NCBI RefSeq assembly: GCF_011397635.1
Contig: NC_064756.1
Span: 4,048,922 to 4,112,921, forward strand
DNA length: 64,000 bases
Origin: Epinephelus fuscoguttatus
Lineage: Eukaryota; Chordata; Actinopteri; Perciformes; Serranidae
Direction of reading: 5' to 3'
The position numbers and the translations under genes are program-made. Shown here piece by piece: positions 13,301 through 22,192 of this stretch. The notes beneath the pieces are model-generated. The model was not told the origin of the DNA. It made no database searches and saw only the letters and a program-made list of their open reading frames with translations. Position 1 is the first letter of the stretch; each line of letters begins with the position of its first letter.

Positions 13301-16300
13301 AGCACCTGCACTCTGTCTGGATAAGTGCCATTTTTGCACGTTTTTTTTTTTCAATATTAGTTTTTGAATTTGGCCCCCGGCATCAGTTCTTACTTAAAAG
13401 TGTTTTGTTTGCACGGCAGCTGCATTTGAGTCGAGCCCCTGCCCCTCCCTCTACAACTTCCCTTGTAGCAGCCGCACGAGTTCCACAGTTGAGTATCACA
13501 TGTCCTTCATCTGCCGTCATCAAGCACAGCCAGGTAACATAGTGTTTGCCACTGTTGTGGAATTAAACCACTCTTAAAACATGTTAATACAGCCAGTCTA
13601 ACTTACGCAACAACCCACCATTAAAGCTATAATATGTAGTACCCAGATAAATATGAAATATTAATAACAGTTACGGACCGTGTCATTAGGTCGCATGTCA
13701 ATGGCGACGTAACTCCAGTTACCATAGCCATTAAATGAAGGAGAAGAAGAAGAAGCACATGTCAGAGAATGAAGGTTACTGTTGCTAGGCTAAGCTAACT
13801 CGTCAGGGATCGTGGTTATGCATTGACGGTTGCTGCACCTTCTGACACCGAAGCTGTCCCGGTAAACAAGCCGGTAAAATGGAAACGGACGGGTCAACCA
13901 AGCGATCCCAGAAGAATTTGGGATAAGAAGAGAGCTAAATCAAGGATAAATATTGGTGTGGCTTTTCCGAGATGGAGAGAGCTTCATGAAAATCTAGGAC
14001 TACAATTCGACGCCGACCTTGCGTGTGTTCTGCTAGACAGGTAAGCAAACATCTGGCTGATGTTATCGAAATAATAATCATTTCCACCAGTGTATTGCAA
14101 ACACTGCTGCCCGCCGGGGCACCAGCGCTCCGGCCAGCGGTTATATGACTACAACTCCCATGATCCCACGCTACTTTGTGACGTCATCCAACTCCATCTT
14201 CTGTCATTGTTTTCGTTTGAGACCCTTAGTGGCAGAAAATTACATATTGCACGTTTAAACTCAAAATCACACCGGCTACCTCCAACTCTGCCAGATTCAA
14301 GTTCACCAGCTGCCTGGTGCGAGCGGAGACAAACGTTGAATTGCATTTCCACTTCCACATGTCTTTATAAACCAAAACTCAACCCGAAATTAAAGTTTAC
14401 GACTCCCATGTTGCATCTCTGATAATTAATTTAAACAAAAATGACATGCAGTTTGGGGCTGTGCTGCGTAAAGAGCGCAGAGGAGAAGAGGAGGAGTGCA
14501 GGGCTGCACATTTCACATTTCTCTTAAACAATATCTAAAGCTTATTTAGAACATTATTATATGAACTGGTGCATGACTATTTCAAAAAGAAAGGAGAATG
14601 AGGTGAGGTGAGGAGAATGCACTTAGCGTGATTGTTGCAGCTGAACACAGGCCTGTTTCGTAGTTTAGAGAGTAAAATGGTTGGTTTATTATTTTATTAT
14701 TTTGGAGAAAAGCCTCATTCAATTACGTGTAAAGCTGTAAGTTGTTGATTGTGATGTTATTTACTTTAGAGCACTACAGTGTGCACAGTATGGCGTTGTT
14801 TTCTTTGTTGTTGCCTGTTATAAATAATGTAGAAAGTGAATGTGTAGCAGCTGCTGGGTGTATGTAGTATAGATATATAGACATATAATAAAGACACAGA
14901 CATTTTCCCTGCTCATTTCTGTGCACAAATGTATTGTACGTACTTCTGGCAGACAGAAAACTCCCGACAGGGTGCACTTTGCATTTGCACATTTTTTCAT
15001 ATGTGCCAAACAATTTGTGGAAGGCATGCCCTTTTTCCACTTGAGAACGTGCCCTGCAAAACGTCTGTGCACAGCACTGGCATGAAGGCTTTTGTTCTTC
15101 TCATCTGACTCTTCACAGGAAACGTAGAATTATTCCTTTAATTTTATCTTGTGAAATAACTGCAACCTGCATATCCGCAGCCCACTTGTGTCCCAGTGTT
15201 CAAATCTCAGTATTTCCTCTGCCACGCTGTGCCTCCACCTCCTCCACTATAGATTTTAAAGTTATTCTGTGGAGTTCTTTGTGGTGAGTGATGGTGTGGA
15301 GGAAATGTGGAGATTTAGTCATCGGGCTTTTTCCGGACTGAGTGCTCAGGCGTTGCTGCAGGGACTTTGGATTGTAGCCTCACACTGTGCTTCAGCTCTC
15401 CTCGTGTACTGAAAATAGTAGTAGTAGGAGGGAGATGGGACTTTCCTTTCTGCTGCACCTCCTCTGTGGGCTGATAAAACGGACACACTGTATTTTTACA
15501 TAAGAGTGATTTGCTCTGTCCTTTTCTCCCCCAGCTCTGTTTGAACCTGGTGATCTGCGCTTCGAGGCAGAGAGGGACCCAAAGATGGATCCGTCCATCG
15601 TTGAGACCACAGAAAAGGCCATTCGCATCCTCCAGAAAAACCCAAAAGGCTTCTTCCTGTTAGTGGAGGGTGAGGACAACAGCGTCACCCACCTTCCATA
15701 CACTCCCCCACCTCTTAATCACAAAGGTTTCGTGATGAAATCCCCAGAGAGGTGACAGCTCTGCTAAAAATAGGGAGGAAAAACGTGGCTGGTTCAGGTG
15801 GATCAATTCAATCATTGATCCTGTTACAATCACAAAGGAGCCCCGAGTGACAATTAAAGGGTTACACTTGTAATTGTTGTGGTTTGCTAAGAATCAATAT
15901 GTGTTTACATTTATATTATAGCATCTTCAGTCCTGATTATTTGAGCTGTAGTGCAGAAACAACCTCCAGATTCGAGGCGTTGGAGAGCAGCATGTACCCG
16001 CAGTGGATCTGGTGGCTCCACATTGATTCTGCATACAGCTCGATGAGTTTGCCGCAGTGTGTGCGAGCTGAGTGTGGTTGTCTGACGTGTTTCTGTTCCA
16101 CACGGCTGCCTCGCCTCGCCAGCCCTCCTCATCCATCTCTCCTTTAATCTGAGGCAGCCGCCTGGGGACTCCGTGGTGCTACTGAGTGTCTTCACAATGA
16201 CTTTAAAATAACAGGCAAATGTATAAATAGAAGCAGGCATATGGTGCAGCCAGTCACTGACAGCTCACTGAGACCACAACTTATTAAAGTCGTCTTCACT

Positions 16301-18572
16301 CTCCAGTACGGCTGCTGGAGAGGACAGGAGCGGAAGGATGTGCTAAAAATTATAATTATCTATAATTATCTGCTGGAATAAGTGGGTCCCCAATTTATGT
16401 TTTATTCCAGCAGATATTTTTCACACTCACTTCTATAATAAATAAATTGTCTGCACACTTTAACAATCTAAAGGGAGATGCATTGCATTTTTAATTGATC
16501 CCAAAGGCTCAACTTTGTAACGCACACACACACACACATCTACTGTATCCGCATTAATTTTAAACTTGGCAGAGGTTTCTTTGATTATGTACAGTCTTGA
16601 CAGCTCATTAAAAATTACAGCTCACCATCCCCCTCAGTGATTTATCACACTTTTATCACAAGTCTCAAATCATCTGAGACAAGTCGGAGTCAGTCTCCAA
16701 TTTGTGATAACAAACCTCAAGTCAGAGTGGAGTCTCTCAAGTCATCGGAAAAAAATTAATGTCAAGTCTTACGTAATTTAAAGCATTATGGAGACAAGTC
16801 GAGACAAATTGGAGTCGGCTTTAGAGTCATTGTAGCATCCCTAGCTAATTAATGGTCTGGCTCTCTGGCTGATGGTTCATGGAGCTTTATTTTCAATAAT
16901 CTAACTCCAAACGTACCATGAGCTAATATGAAACAAAACAAAATCTTACATTTCTTCCTCAGCATCACAAACAGCATAACACATTGGGTGAACAGCAATG
17001 TAGCATTTTGCTAGCGCACACATGCTATTTAAACTCAGAAAACTATTTAAAATAAAATTATAAAGCAACACAATATTAGACACAGTATGAAATAAAATGT
17101 AGACAAACCTTGTGCCCTCATCATCCAGGTGCTGAAACCTTACTCTTGTTCTGAAGATGCATTTACGCTGTACACAACATTCGTTCGGTTTCTCTTCATC
17201 TACTAAATAAAAGCACCCGCCTTTACAATCTAACTTCCTGGCTTTTCCGTTTCAAAATAAGAGCATGCCTTTACAGTGTAACTTACACCATATTAAACAA
17301 ATTATATGGCTATACTAGAGCGTGGCGAAGTTCATTCACAGGCATAGTATAGTTGTAGTAAAGTCTGTAGTCACGGGGGCGAGTTAAATTTAAGTTGGAA
17401 GTCGAGACAAGTTCGAGTCAAGTAAGTGGATGCAAATCAAGTCTCAAGTTCTTTAAGACAAGTCCGAGTCAAGTCTCAGATCATTTCGAGAAATGTTTGA
17501 TTCAAGTGTCAAGACATTTGAGAGACATTTGTAGGCAATGGCACCAGGTTGGTTTTTTTTATAAACACAGGTGTAGTTCTGAGGTGGCAATCTGAATCAT
17601 TCACAAGCACATGGGGCAACACATATGTCCTTGCTGATCAGACCAAATTAGACACATGATGTCACAGCTCTTAGTTTGGTCCGTGGGATGGCCTTCTCCA
17701 TAAACCAGGCTCCGCCCTCAGCCCCATCTTGACTTCAGGTAACTCAAACACAAAGAGAAAGCAATTAATAACTTACAAAAGCAAACAGCAAAATGACAGA
17801 ACAATTAAATGTGCGTGCGCTGTCCAATAAAACAACAGACTTTAAAACTTTTCATGATTACTGTTTTTTACATGACTAAGACACAGTTATTTTGTCCATG
17901 GTTTTCATCAGGTCGAATTTTAGACTTGAATGTTTTTCTTTCTGCAGTAAAATCTTAAGCTCAAGTCCAAGTCTCAGGTCTGCAGCTCGACCATGTTTAC
18001 TGTTCTCTGGTCCAAGTGGCTGAACATTATTTGCTTTACAAATGTTTGACTTACTGATTCCGCCTGATTAAATACGAAGAAATGAGAAAATAAATCAGTG
18101 GTTTCTGGTTTACTCATACTGTCACTTGGAGCTCCAGTCAGTACCAGAAGCCGTTACTCCACCCCTCCTCATTAACCCCTCCCTCTCTCTGTGGTTAGGT
18201 GGGCGTATCGACCAGGCCCACCACGCCGGCCGGGCATACATGGCGCTACATGAGGCGGTTGCTTTCGATTACGCCATCGCTAAGGGACTTGAGCTCACCA
18301 AAGAGCATGAGACTCTCACCATAGTGATGGCTGACCATTCCCACCCCATCTCCTTCAATGGATACCCATTCCGTGGGCAGAGCATTCTGGGTAATTATGA
18401 ACTGACTTCCTGTATTCAGTTGCTTTCCTAAACTGGTACTGCAGGTTTGTGAAATGAACTCACTCCTCCCTTATTCCTCCTTTCTTCCCTCCATCCTTAC
18501 CTCCATCCATTCTCCCCTTCAGGTGTGTTTGTGTCTCATGACAATACACACCCAAGGTGGCATTTTGCTTAT

Positions 18573-18610
<38 letters not shown>

Positions 18611-21600
18611 ATGCCTGCCTCCTCTCAGCGTCAGTGTGCCTCTGCCACCAGCAGCTTGACATTTCCTCTGCTTTCTCTCCCCTGCAATTACAGCCCGGGT
18701 AAACACATATAGCTGGCAGCCTTTCTATTTCAGTCCCTCGCCTTCCCCTCGCCTCTCTTCCTGCTGCCTGTCTCCGACCATCGACACTGACGCCTCTCTC
18801 TCTATCACTTACATGATTCTGTCTTAGTCCTCCTCACTCTATCAGCCTGTCTCACTTGGTAATCTCCCTTCGGAGCGTCTCTTTATCGGCCTTACTCGCT
18901 CCTTGCTTCAACACTCTCGCTTACCTGGAGGCTTAAAACCTGAGATGAACCCAGATCATTCACAGAGGAACAGAGGCTGTTATCACTGATTGAACTGATT
19001 TACTGCTTTGTCTGTATTGTGTTAAAATGTCACTGCTGTTTAGCTTTTTAAATGACCGACTGTGGCTGTGATGTGCTAGCCCGTGGGATACACACATGCA
19101 TTAACATGCACGCATGGCCAGACCGGCTTACCACAAAAAAACCCAACCTGGTCTCTCTGGACTCTGAAGTCGTCGAACACCAGTTCTTGGTCAGTGACTT
19201 CTGGTGTCAGACACAGATGAAAAAAGCCTTCATTTCACGTTGGCATGATACACGGCTGGTCACTGTTATAGTTTAAGGGCACCTGGTGGCATTAGGGGAA
19301 ATGTGACCAGACAAGAACTAAAGTTAGGGCGTTGAAACTCCAAGTCGAGTGGATGGGTCCAATAACCACCGACTTTCACCTGGGAGGCCGGTGTTTGCCT
19401 CCTGTAAGATTGTAAAGCCAAACCCTGTTCTTTTTTCATAAACCCAACCATTTGTGTTTGTTGTTGAAGGAAAAATGCGTCAACTCGTGGTGCTGTACTG
19501 ACGTAGTGCTTTTATTTTGAAAGAGACTGTATGCAAACTGTACATTTCCTGTGAAAACAGAAGTGTATTTTGAAAACAGACAATGCATGTAACAGGCTGA
19601 AGTTGACACAGCGTCCCAGAACGTCAACAGCCAACACACCCAGGGTACCTTGCACATCGTCATATGTGGACGTGGAAAGTCCATGACCAAACGTGGACAT
19701 GTGACGAGGTCGCAGTGAGAGTGTGTTGAAAAGAAAATTGAAGCTCGGATTTCAACACACACAGAAGGAGTGTGACTTTATTCTCTGTTTAGGACTCCAT
19801 TACTCTACGATATCTTTCTTTTCTTGCTGGTTTTCAGTTAAGAATTTTAGTGCCTTGTAAAGTTCCAGAATAAAGTGCCGGCATGAACAATGATATTTTG
19901 GAGATTTGGTTTTTGGCTTGAAAATACTCACATGCAAAGTTTCAGCCCACAGCTGTTTCTGTATCAGCCTTCAAAGCCTGTACTGATTGAGCACATGTGT
20001 TGTGTTGTGTTGTTCCCACCTTTCTACACTCTTTTCCAGTCATGTCCTTATTTTACCCTCCTCCTCCTCCTCCTCCTCCTTCCAGCAGTGCAGCAGTGAT
20101 TAATGTGCTTGTGAAACTCTGAGCTCTTCATCAGTGGGGAGACTCGCCAGGCTAATGGCTCATCTGGAGAGAAACACTCAACAAGCTCTAGACCTCCTGC
20201 AGCACCCTGGGGATCCAGAGAGCCATCCTCTTGGTTGTGTGTGTGTGTGTGTGTTTAGCACTTAGAGGCAGAGCGAAGCAGCAGACAACGATGACTCAAA
20301 GGTAATATTTGATGGTCTTTCTGGATTTTCCAGGTAAATCTCCGCTGTGGGCGTCAGACGTGTTGCCTTACACCACACTGATGTATGGAAACGGACCTGG
20401 ACACAAAATCACCAACGGCAAGCGTCCGGACATCCGCGATGTCGACACCAGTAAGACACCTTCCTTTCTTTATTTCTCATAGGTACTTCTCTTTATCTTT
20501 GGAGTATTCAAGGACAAAAAAGCTGGAAACACACAGTGGGAATGAAAACTATTTCAAAACAAGAATGACCTTTACATTTTACATGTCCTATAATACAGTG
20601 TAACCTTTCCTCATAATATGATCAGTCGTACTTCCGCTTTCTCTGACATTTTTTCTAATTCAATTTCCATGATTTTCTTTATAAAGAAAGAAGGAAAATG
20701 ACAGATCAGTCAAGGTAATATGACAAAAATCAATGAAGTCCCTGTTCCCGTGAGAAAGGAATACTGAAAGTAGTTATGTAATAAAAGTATTCCTCTTTTT
20801 ACCTTCCTCACATGGACGACTATTCCACCCCATCTTTTCAGCATTAGTAAGAAAATGCTGTCACACTTCATTTATAGCTGCATTAACAGATTTTTTTGGC
20901 CACTTGGGGGCAGGGCACAAGTTGCAAACCAGCCCAGTCGCCAGAATAAGTGTCGGTATGTAAGTTCCTGCAAATCACAGGTACATTTGTACATCATTAT
21001 GTAGCAGATATGTTGAAACTTTACACTGAATCTGTGGTTAGGTCACAAAAGATATTTAAGTCAGGACCACTTTTGTCAACAAGAACTTTATTTCTATTTG
21101 CAGTATTATATTTGGTGGTATTGCTCTGTTCTGGGGCCTCTCTGCCCTTCCATGTGCAAATGAGGAAAGCCAAAGGCAGATGGAGCAGCAGCAAAGACCC
21201 CAGGAACAGAACAGAGCAGCATCAATGACAAACAGAAATGACACTGATAAGTCAGACACAGCATGAAAAGGAGGAGCTGGGGTGGAGGCAGGTTGCAAAG
21301 CAGCTTGCAGAGGAAGCAGCAACAGTAGGCAGGCCAGAGCAGTTTAAATAGGGCGCCCTGAATGAGATTCACCAATTGGTTGCATAGAAAGGAATCATGT
21401 GATCTATCAGCTGACTCCCTTCATCAATCAGCTGATCCATCTGTTGATTGGGCTGTTTGAGATCAGCTGATGTAGCTGGGATGTGAGCTGAGCTTGACAT
21501 CATGTCCTGCCTGAACTTACACTAGGCTCAATTTATGGTTATGTTTCGGAAAAGATCATGTTCTGGCTTAAAATACCCGGTCTTGGTGGCACAATCCCAT

Positions 21601-22192
21601 CGAGAAACACAACCACTTTGCGGAACACTATCCAAATGCCAGGTTGCTAAAAAAATAACACCCTCATTTGGGGGGCAAAACGCAGCTGGAAGAAACTGAA
21701 ACCAACAAACAACAAGACCAATTGTTTCATTGTTTTTTGGTTTTAAACAGTGGTCTGCAGCATGTCACACCATCCACCGTTCCCCCCTCTCAAGATGACA
21801 GTCAGCTCATATACTTCGTCAATTTTCTCTGCCGACAGAGCTGTATAAACACAACATTTCTGTCTGCCTCCCCAGAAACTAAAGACTACGTCCAGCTGGC
21901 TGCCGTCCCCACAGAATCGGCCACCCACAGCGGGGAGGATGTGGCAGTGCTCGCCCGCGGACCCATGGCCCACCTCTTCCAGGGCGTCCATGAGCAGAAC
22001 TACATCGCCCACGCCATGGGCTATGCTGCCTGCGTGGGCGCCGACCTGAGGCACTGCCAGGGGCAAACTGAAGCACCTGCGGTTCACACCACCTTCACCG
22101 ACAACAGGAACGGAGCCGTGGCAGCTCATGGCTCGGCCGCTCTGCTCAGTAGCCTTCTCAGCGTGCTGCTGGCACTTACAGTACTGATGTAG
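1241..22192 (+). CDS. alpi: Alkaline phosphatase, GPI-anchored, intestinal-like (11 coding exons)
   Basis: Coding exons: 1241-1313, 3832-3948, 5985-6100, 7356-7530, 11256-11428, 11518-11658, 12690-12759, 15535-15669, 18199-18390, 20334-20450, 21876-22192. Their phases join without a break to give 541 aa plus a stop. The family hydrolyses phosphate monoesters at the outer cell surface using two zinc ions and one magnesium ion. Seen in the translation: signal peptide (about residues 1-22), GDGMG (Asp63), nucleophile Ser113 in IPDSAATAT, His174/Thr176, Arg187, Glu333, Asp338, His342, ADHSH (Asp379, His380, His382), His454, calcium-site LFEPGD (291-295), Cys pairs 142/204 and 489/497, N-glycosylation sites at Asn82 and Asn272, and a hydrophobic tail (about 523-541) typical of GPI attachment. 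Intestinal-type signatures: WYSDADMP, the DPEYP region and GGRID..HH..RAY. The C-terminus ([19 protein letters not shown]) is more like the tissue-nonspecific type, so the exact paralogue (alpi.1, alpi.2, alp3) is open. The family assignment is very secure. Confidence 0.95.
1588..1860 (+). mobile_element. tRNA-derived SINE in phosphatase intron 1
   Basis: The head has an A-box-like TAGCTCAGT and a B-box-like AGTTTGAATCC (about 1640-1650). The body includes the run CTTGAGCAAGGCACC seen in a common fish SINE, and it ends in a TG/CA-rich tail. Same strand as the gene. Confidence 0.65.
2118..2225 (+). mobile_element. hAT-like terminal fragment
   Basis: Begins TAGGGATGCACCGAT, a terminal sequence seen on many fish hAT-type elements, and continues with degenerate CCGAT/ATATTGAT motifs. 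The matching right terminus was not found, so it appears truncated by the LINE-like piece that follows. Confidence 0.4.
2226..2371 (+). mobile_element. LINE reverse-transcriptase fragment
   Basis: One frame reads [20 protein letters not shown] followed by [10 protein letters not shown], a recurrent C-terminal reverse-transcriptase motif of fish non-LTR retrotransposons. Both ends are broken and no complete ORF remains. Confidence 0.6.
2372..2440 (+). repeat. About 70-bp segment also present twice at 45.5-45.8 kb
   Basis: The run ATGCTAAC..TATTAGCACAAG through TTTACATTGTATAAATTAGC recurs at 45491-45564 and 45699-45771 with few changes. It is a piece of a dispersed repeat. Confidence 0.6.
2441..3600. 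other. Phosphatase intron 1, unassigned part
   Basis: AT-rich, with pyrimidine-rich stretches and only short, unconvincing ORFs. No recognisable gene or complete element was seen. Confidence 0.4.
3601..3781. mobile_element. TTAA-flanked MITE, complete copy
   Basis: Begins TTAAAGGTCCAGTGTGTAAG and ends with its near inverted complement, closing in GGACCTTTAA. TTAA at both edges and inverted ends of about 30 bp fit a piggyBac-like target preference. It is 181 bp long and ends about 50 bp before phosphatase exon 2. Confidence 0.75.
3832..3948 (+). CDS. alpi: alkaline phosphatase exon 2
   Basis: Encodes [17 protein letters not shown] through NILFFLGD. It carries Asp63, the first shared metal ligand in LGDG. 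The acceptor is TTTGCCCACAG and the donor GGTAGGTC; the exon enters and leaves in phase 1. Confidence 0.95.
4188..4235 (+). repeat. (TG)n microsatellite
   Basis: About 24 units in phosphatase intron 2. Confidence 0.95.
4522..5060 (-). mobile_element. L2-like LINE 3' fragment
   Basis: On the minus strand, broken frames read [32 protein letters not shown] and [20 protein letters not shown]. These are hallmark C-terminal reverse-transcriptase motifs of L2-type elements. Stops and shifts make it non-functional. Confidence 0.65.
5918..5967 (+). repeat. (TG)n tract upstream of phosphatase exon 3
   Basis: About 25 TG units, ending 17 bases before the exon. It replaces much of the usual polypyrimidine tract. 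Confidence 0.95.
5985..6100 (+). CDS. alpi: alkaline phosphatase exon 3
   Basis: Encodes [19 protein letters not shown] through NVGLAK, including the N-glycosylation site Asn82-Gln-Thr. The exon ends in phase 0 at AAG|GTAAAC. It is tightly bracketed by (TG)n at 5918-5967 and (CA)n from 6104. Confidence 0.95.
6104..6147 (+). repeat. (CA)n tract downstream of phosphatase exon 3
   Basis: About 22 CA units starting four bases after the exon end. Complementary to the (TG)n on the other side of the exon. Confidence 0.95.
6325..6485. mobile_element. Fragment of TTAA-type repeat
   Basis: The internal sequence (ATAATCACCTGAAAATAAGA, then ACCTTAAAATGAGC and GGGTCCTCGTCCACAGAG) matches 41525-41680 of the large TTAA element. 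No terminal TTAA ends remain. Confidence 0.6.
6490..6935. repeat. Pyrimidine-rich repeat, possibly LTR-derived
   Basis: Strongly T/C-biased sequence with CACCTGTCTCATTAG and repeated short CCTGT motifs, resembling fish LTR-retrotransposon terminal repeats. No clear boundaries or internal ORF. Assignment is tentative. Confidence 0.3.
7323..7352 (+). repeat. (TG)n tract upstream of phosphatase exon 4
   Basis: About 15 TG units run into the acceptor TGCAG of exon 4. Confidence 0.9.
7356..7530 (+). CDS. alpi: alkaline phosphatase exon 4 (catalytic serine)
   Basis: Encodes [20 protein letters not shown] and onward to [14 protein letters not shown] fits the family's active-site signature, with Ser113 as the nucleophile. 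Its third position is Ala, as in E. coli PhoA, where vertebrate enzymes usually read DSAGT. A (TG)n tract makes up most of the sequence just before the acceptor. Confidence 0.95.
8065..8106. repeat. Perfect 17-bp inverted repeat (hairpin)
   Basis: Left arm CATCTGCTGAAGAAGGC (8065-8081) and its exact complement (8090-8106) are separated by 8 bases. Confidence 0.9.
8405..8640 (+). mobile_element. tRNA-derived SINE, tRNA-Gly(UCC)-like head
   Basis: The head shows an A-box (TAGTGTAGTGGTTAGGGC), a loop reading CTTCCAT that would place UCC as anticodon, and a B-box (GGATTCAAATCC). The acceptor stem does not pair, so this is not a working tRNA. An unrelated body follows to about 8640. Confidence 0.6.
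9840..9990 (+). mobile_element. LINE-type 3' end with long hairpin
   Basis: Arms of 33 bp (9893-9925 and 9938-9970, three mismatches) are followed by TTGAATAAAAG. The GATGAAGACGGTCTAGT..ATGTTGGTACT arm is typical of fish non-LTR retrotransposon tails. Confidence 0.5.
10405..10725. mobile_element. Fold-back pair of a common fish repeat's 3' end
   Basis: The left half (10405-10530) is the reverse orientation of a dispersed repeat ending in AACCACTTATCC. The right half (about 10670-10720) is the same end in forward orientation, finishing AATGAATGAATG. The same 3' sequence closes the SINE-like copy at 22838-23162. Confidence 0.55.
11256..11428 (+). CDS. alpi: alkaline phosphatase exon 5
   Basis: Encodes [20 protein letters not shown] through NTDID. 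His174 and Thr176 in QHATP lie in the magnesium-site region. Arg187 corresponds to the phosphate-binding arginine. Cys204 should pair with Cys142. The acceptor is TTTTAG|GT and the donor GAT|GTGAGC; the following intron is only 89 bp. Confidence 0.95.
11518..11658 (+). CDS. alpi: alkaline phosphatase exon 6
   Basis: Encodes [20 protein letters not shown] onward to MKVGK, in phase 0 at both ends (47 codons). The GGGRKYM and DPEYP segments are strongly conserved in intestinal/placental-type enzymes. Confidence 0.95.
11723..11800 (+). repeat. Dispersed repeat copy (GTCAGTGACTTCTGGCGTCAG type)
   Basis: The run CTGGTCTCGCTCCAAAGTTG then GGTCAGTGACTTCTGGCGTC recurs at 19149-19230 and 24005-24072. 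Class unknown. Confidence 0.6.
11801..12470 (+). mobile_element. L2-like LINE fragment in phosphatase intron 6
   Basis: A frame reads [13 protein letters not shown], then [20 protein letters not shown] and [10 protein letters not shown], continuing in other frames with LERLIHAFV and LDYYN. This order is typical of an L2-type reverse-transcriptase C-terminus. Frameshifts and stops make it dead. A 12-bp hairpin sits near its end (12428-12439 / 12460-12471). Confidence 0.65.
12690..12759 (+). CDS. alpi: alkaline phosphatase exon 7
   Basis: Encodes [20 protein letters not shown] and YLM. It contains the second N-glycosylation site, Asn272. The junction codon with exon 8 reads Ala (LMALFEPGD), where mammalian proteins have Gly. 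Confidence 0.93.
12760..13620. other. Phosphatase intron 7, first part
   Basis: No gene, RNA or complete repeat was recognised. Confidence 0.4.
13621..14258 (+). mobile_element. TTAA-flanked element carrying a coding exon
   Basis: Starts TTAAAGCTATAATATGTAG and ends with the near inverted complement (ATTACATATTGCACGTTTAA), with TTAA at both edges; 638 bp. It encloses the ORF exon at 13823-14041. The ends resemble non-autonomous piggyBac-type elements. Confidence 0.6.
13823..14041 (+). CDS. Transposon-associated coding exon with splice donor
   Basis: An open frame of 73 codons (in-frame ATG at 13823 is uncertain as the start) includes [20 protein letters not shown] and [20 protein letters not shown] and ends in LLDR, directly followed by the strong donor ACAG|GTAAGC. 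The basic [10 protein letters not shown] block and the [11 protein letters not shown] helix look like a small conserved domain that recurs in teleost transposon-linked predicted proteins. No downstream exon was found in the window, so it is probably an orphan. Function unknown. Confidence 0.45.
14259..15534. other. Phosphatase intron 7, last part
   Basis: AT-rich DNA without gene or identified element; a GAGGTGAG direct repeat lies near 14600. Confidence 0.35.
15535..15669 (+). CDS. alpi: alkaline phosphatase exon 8
   Basis: Encodes [20 protein letters not shown] onward to GFFLLVEG. It holds calcium-site residues (Phe291, Glu292 and probably Asp307) and ends with Glu333, the magnesium ligand. 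The donor GGTGAGG leaves phase 1. Confidence 0.95.
16655..17980. repeat. CAAGTC-rich interspersed repeat
   Basis: Both outer parts (16655-16820 and 17380-17540, again near 17945-17985) are built from variants of (G)AGTC(A)AAGTCTCAAGTC. The middle (16840-17380) is unique-looking. The layout suggests one transposon with simple-repeat-like ends in intron 8. Confidence 0.55.
18199..18390 (+). CDS. alpi: alkaline phosphatase exon 9 (zinc ligands)
   Basis: Encodes [20 protein letters not shown] onward to GQSILG. Asp338 and His342 (zinc site 1) and Asp379, His380 and His382 (ADHSH) are present. Two departures are visible: Gln339 where mammalian enzymes have His, and Met377 before ADHSH where Thr is usual. 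Confidence 0.95.
18573..18608 (+). repeat. (TG)n microsatellite
   Basis: About 18 units, with one GCG interruption, in phosphatase intron 9. Confidence 0.9.
19149..19700. repeat. Dispersed repeat block related to 23690-24075
   Basis: Its start shares the GGTCAGTGACTTCTGGTGTC segment with 11.7 kb and 24.0 kb. Its part near 19510-19600 (TTTCCTGTGAAAACAGAAGT) matches the reverse complement of 23760-23850. Confidence 0.5.
20334..20450 (+). CDS. alpi: alkaline phosphatase exon 10
   Basis: Encodes [20 protein letters not shown] onward to IRDVDT. The YGNGPG loop is a family signature. Phase 1 in and out. Confidence 0.95.
20451..21875. other. Phosphatase intron 10
   Basis: No gene. The last 300 bases (about 21530-21850) look like a common fish repeat (GGAAAAGATCATGTTCTGGC, AGCTGGAAGAAACTGAAACC) lying right against exon 11. 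Confidence 0.4.
21876..22192 (+). CDS. alpi: alkaline phosphatase exon 11 (last coding exon)
   Basis: Encodes [20 protein letters not shown] and the C-terminus, with His454 in THSGEDV (zinc ligand), Cys489/Cys497 and a Leu-rich tail ending LLALTVLM before TAG at 22190. The tail fits a GPI-attachment signal; the attachment residue probably lies among the small residues about 10-20 positions before it. Confidence 0.95.

Larger units (their letters stand above)
18391..20333. other. Phosphatase intron 9
   Basis: Contains (TG)n at 18573-18608, a dispersed repeat block (19149-19700), (CTC)n at 20057-20080 and a short (TG)n at 20235-20254. No gene was seen. Confidence 0.5.

Noticed and set aside
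16655..17540. CRISPR-like array
   Set aside because: The CAAGTC units are short, variable and unevenly spaced, and the genome is vertebrate.
21743..22129. Minus-strand open frame of 128 codons
   Set aside because: A shadow of phosphatase exon 11, whose plus-strand frame is clearly the real one.
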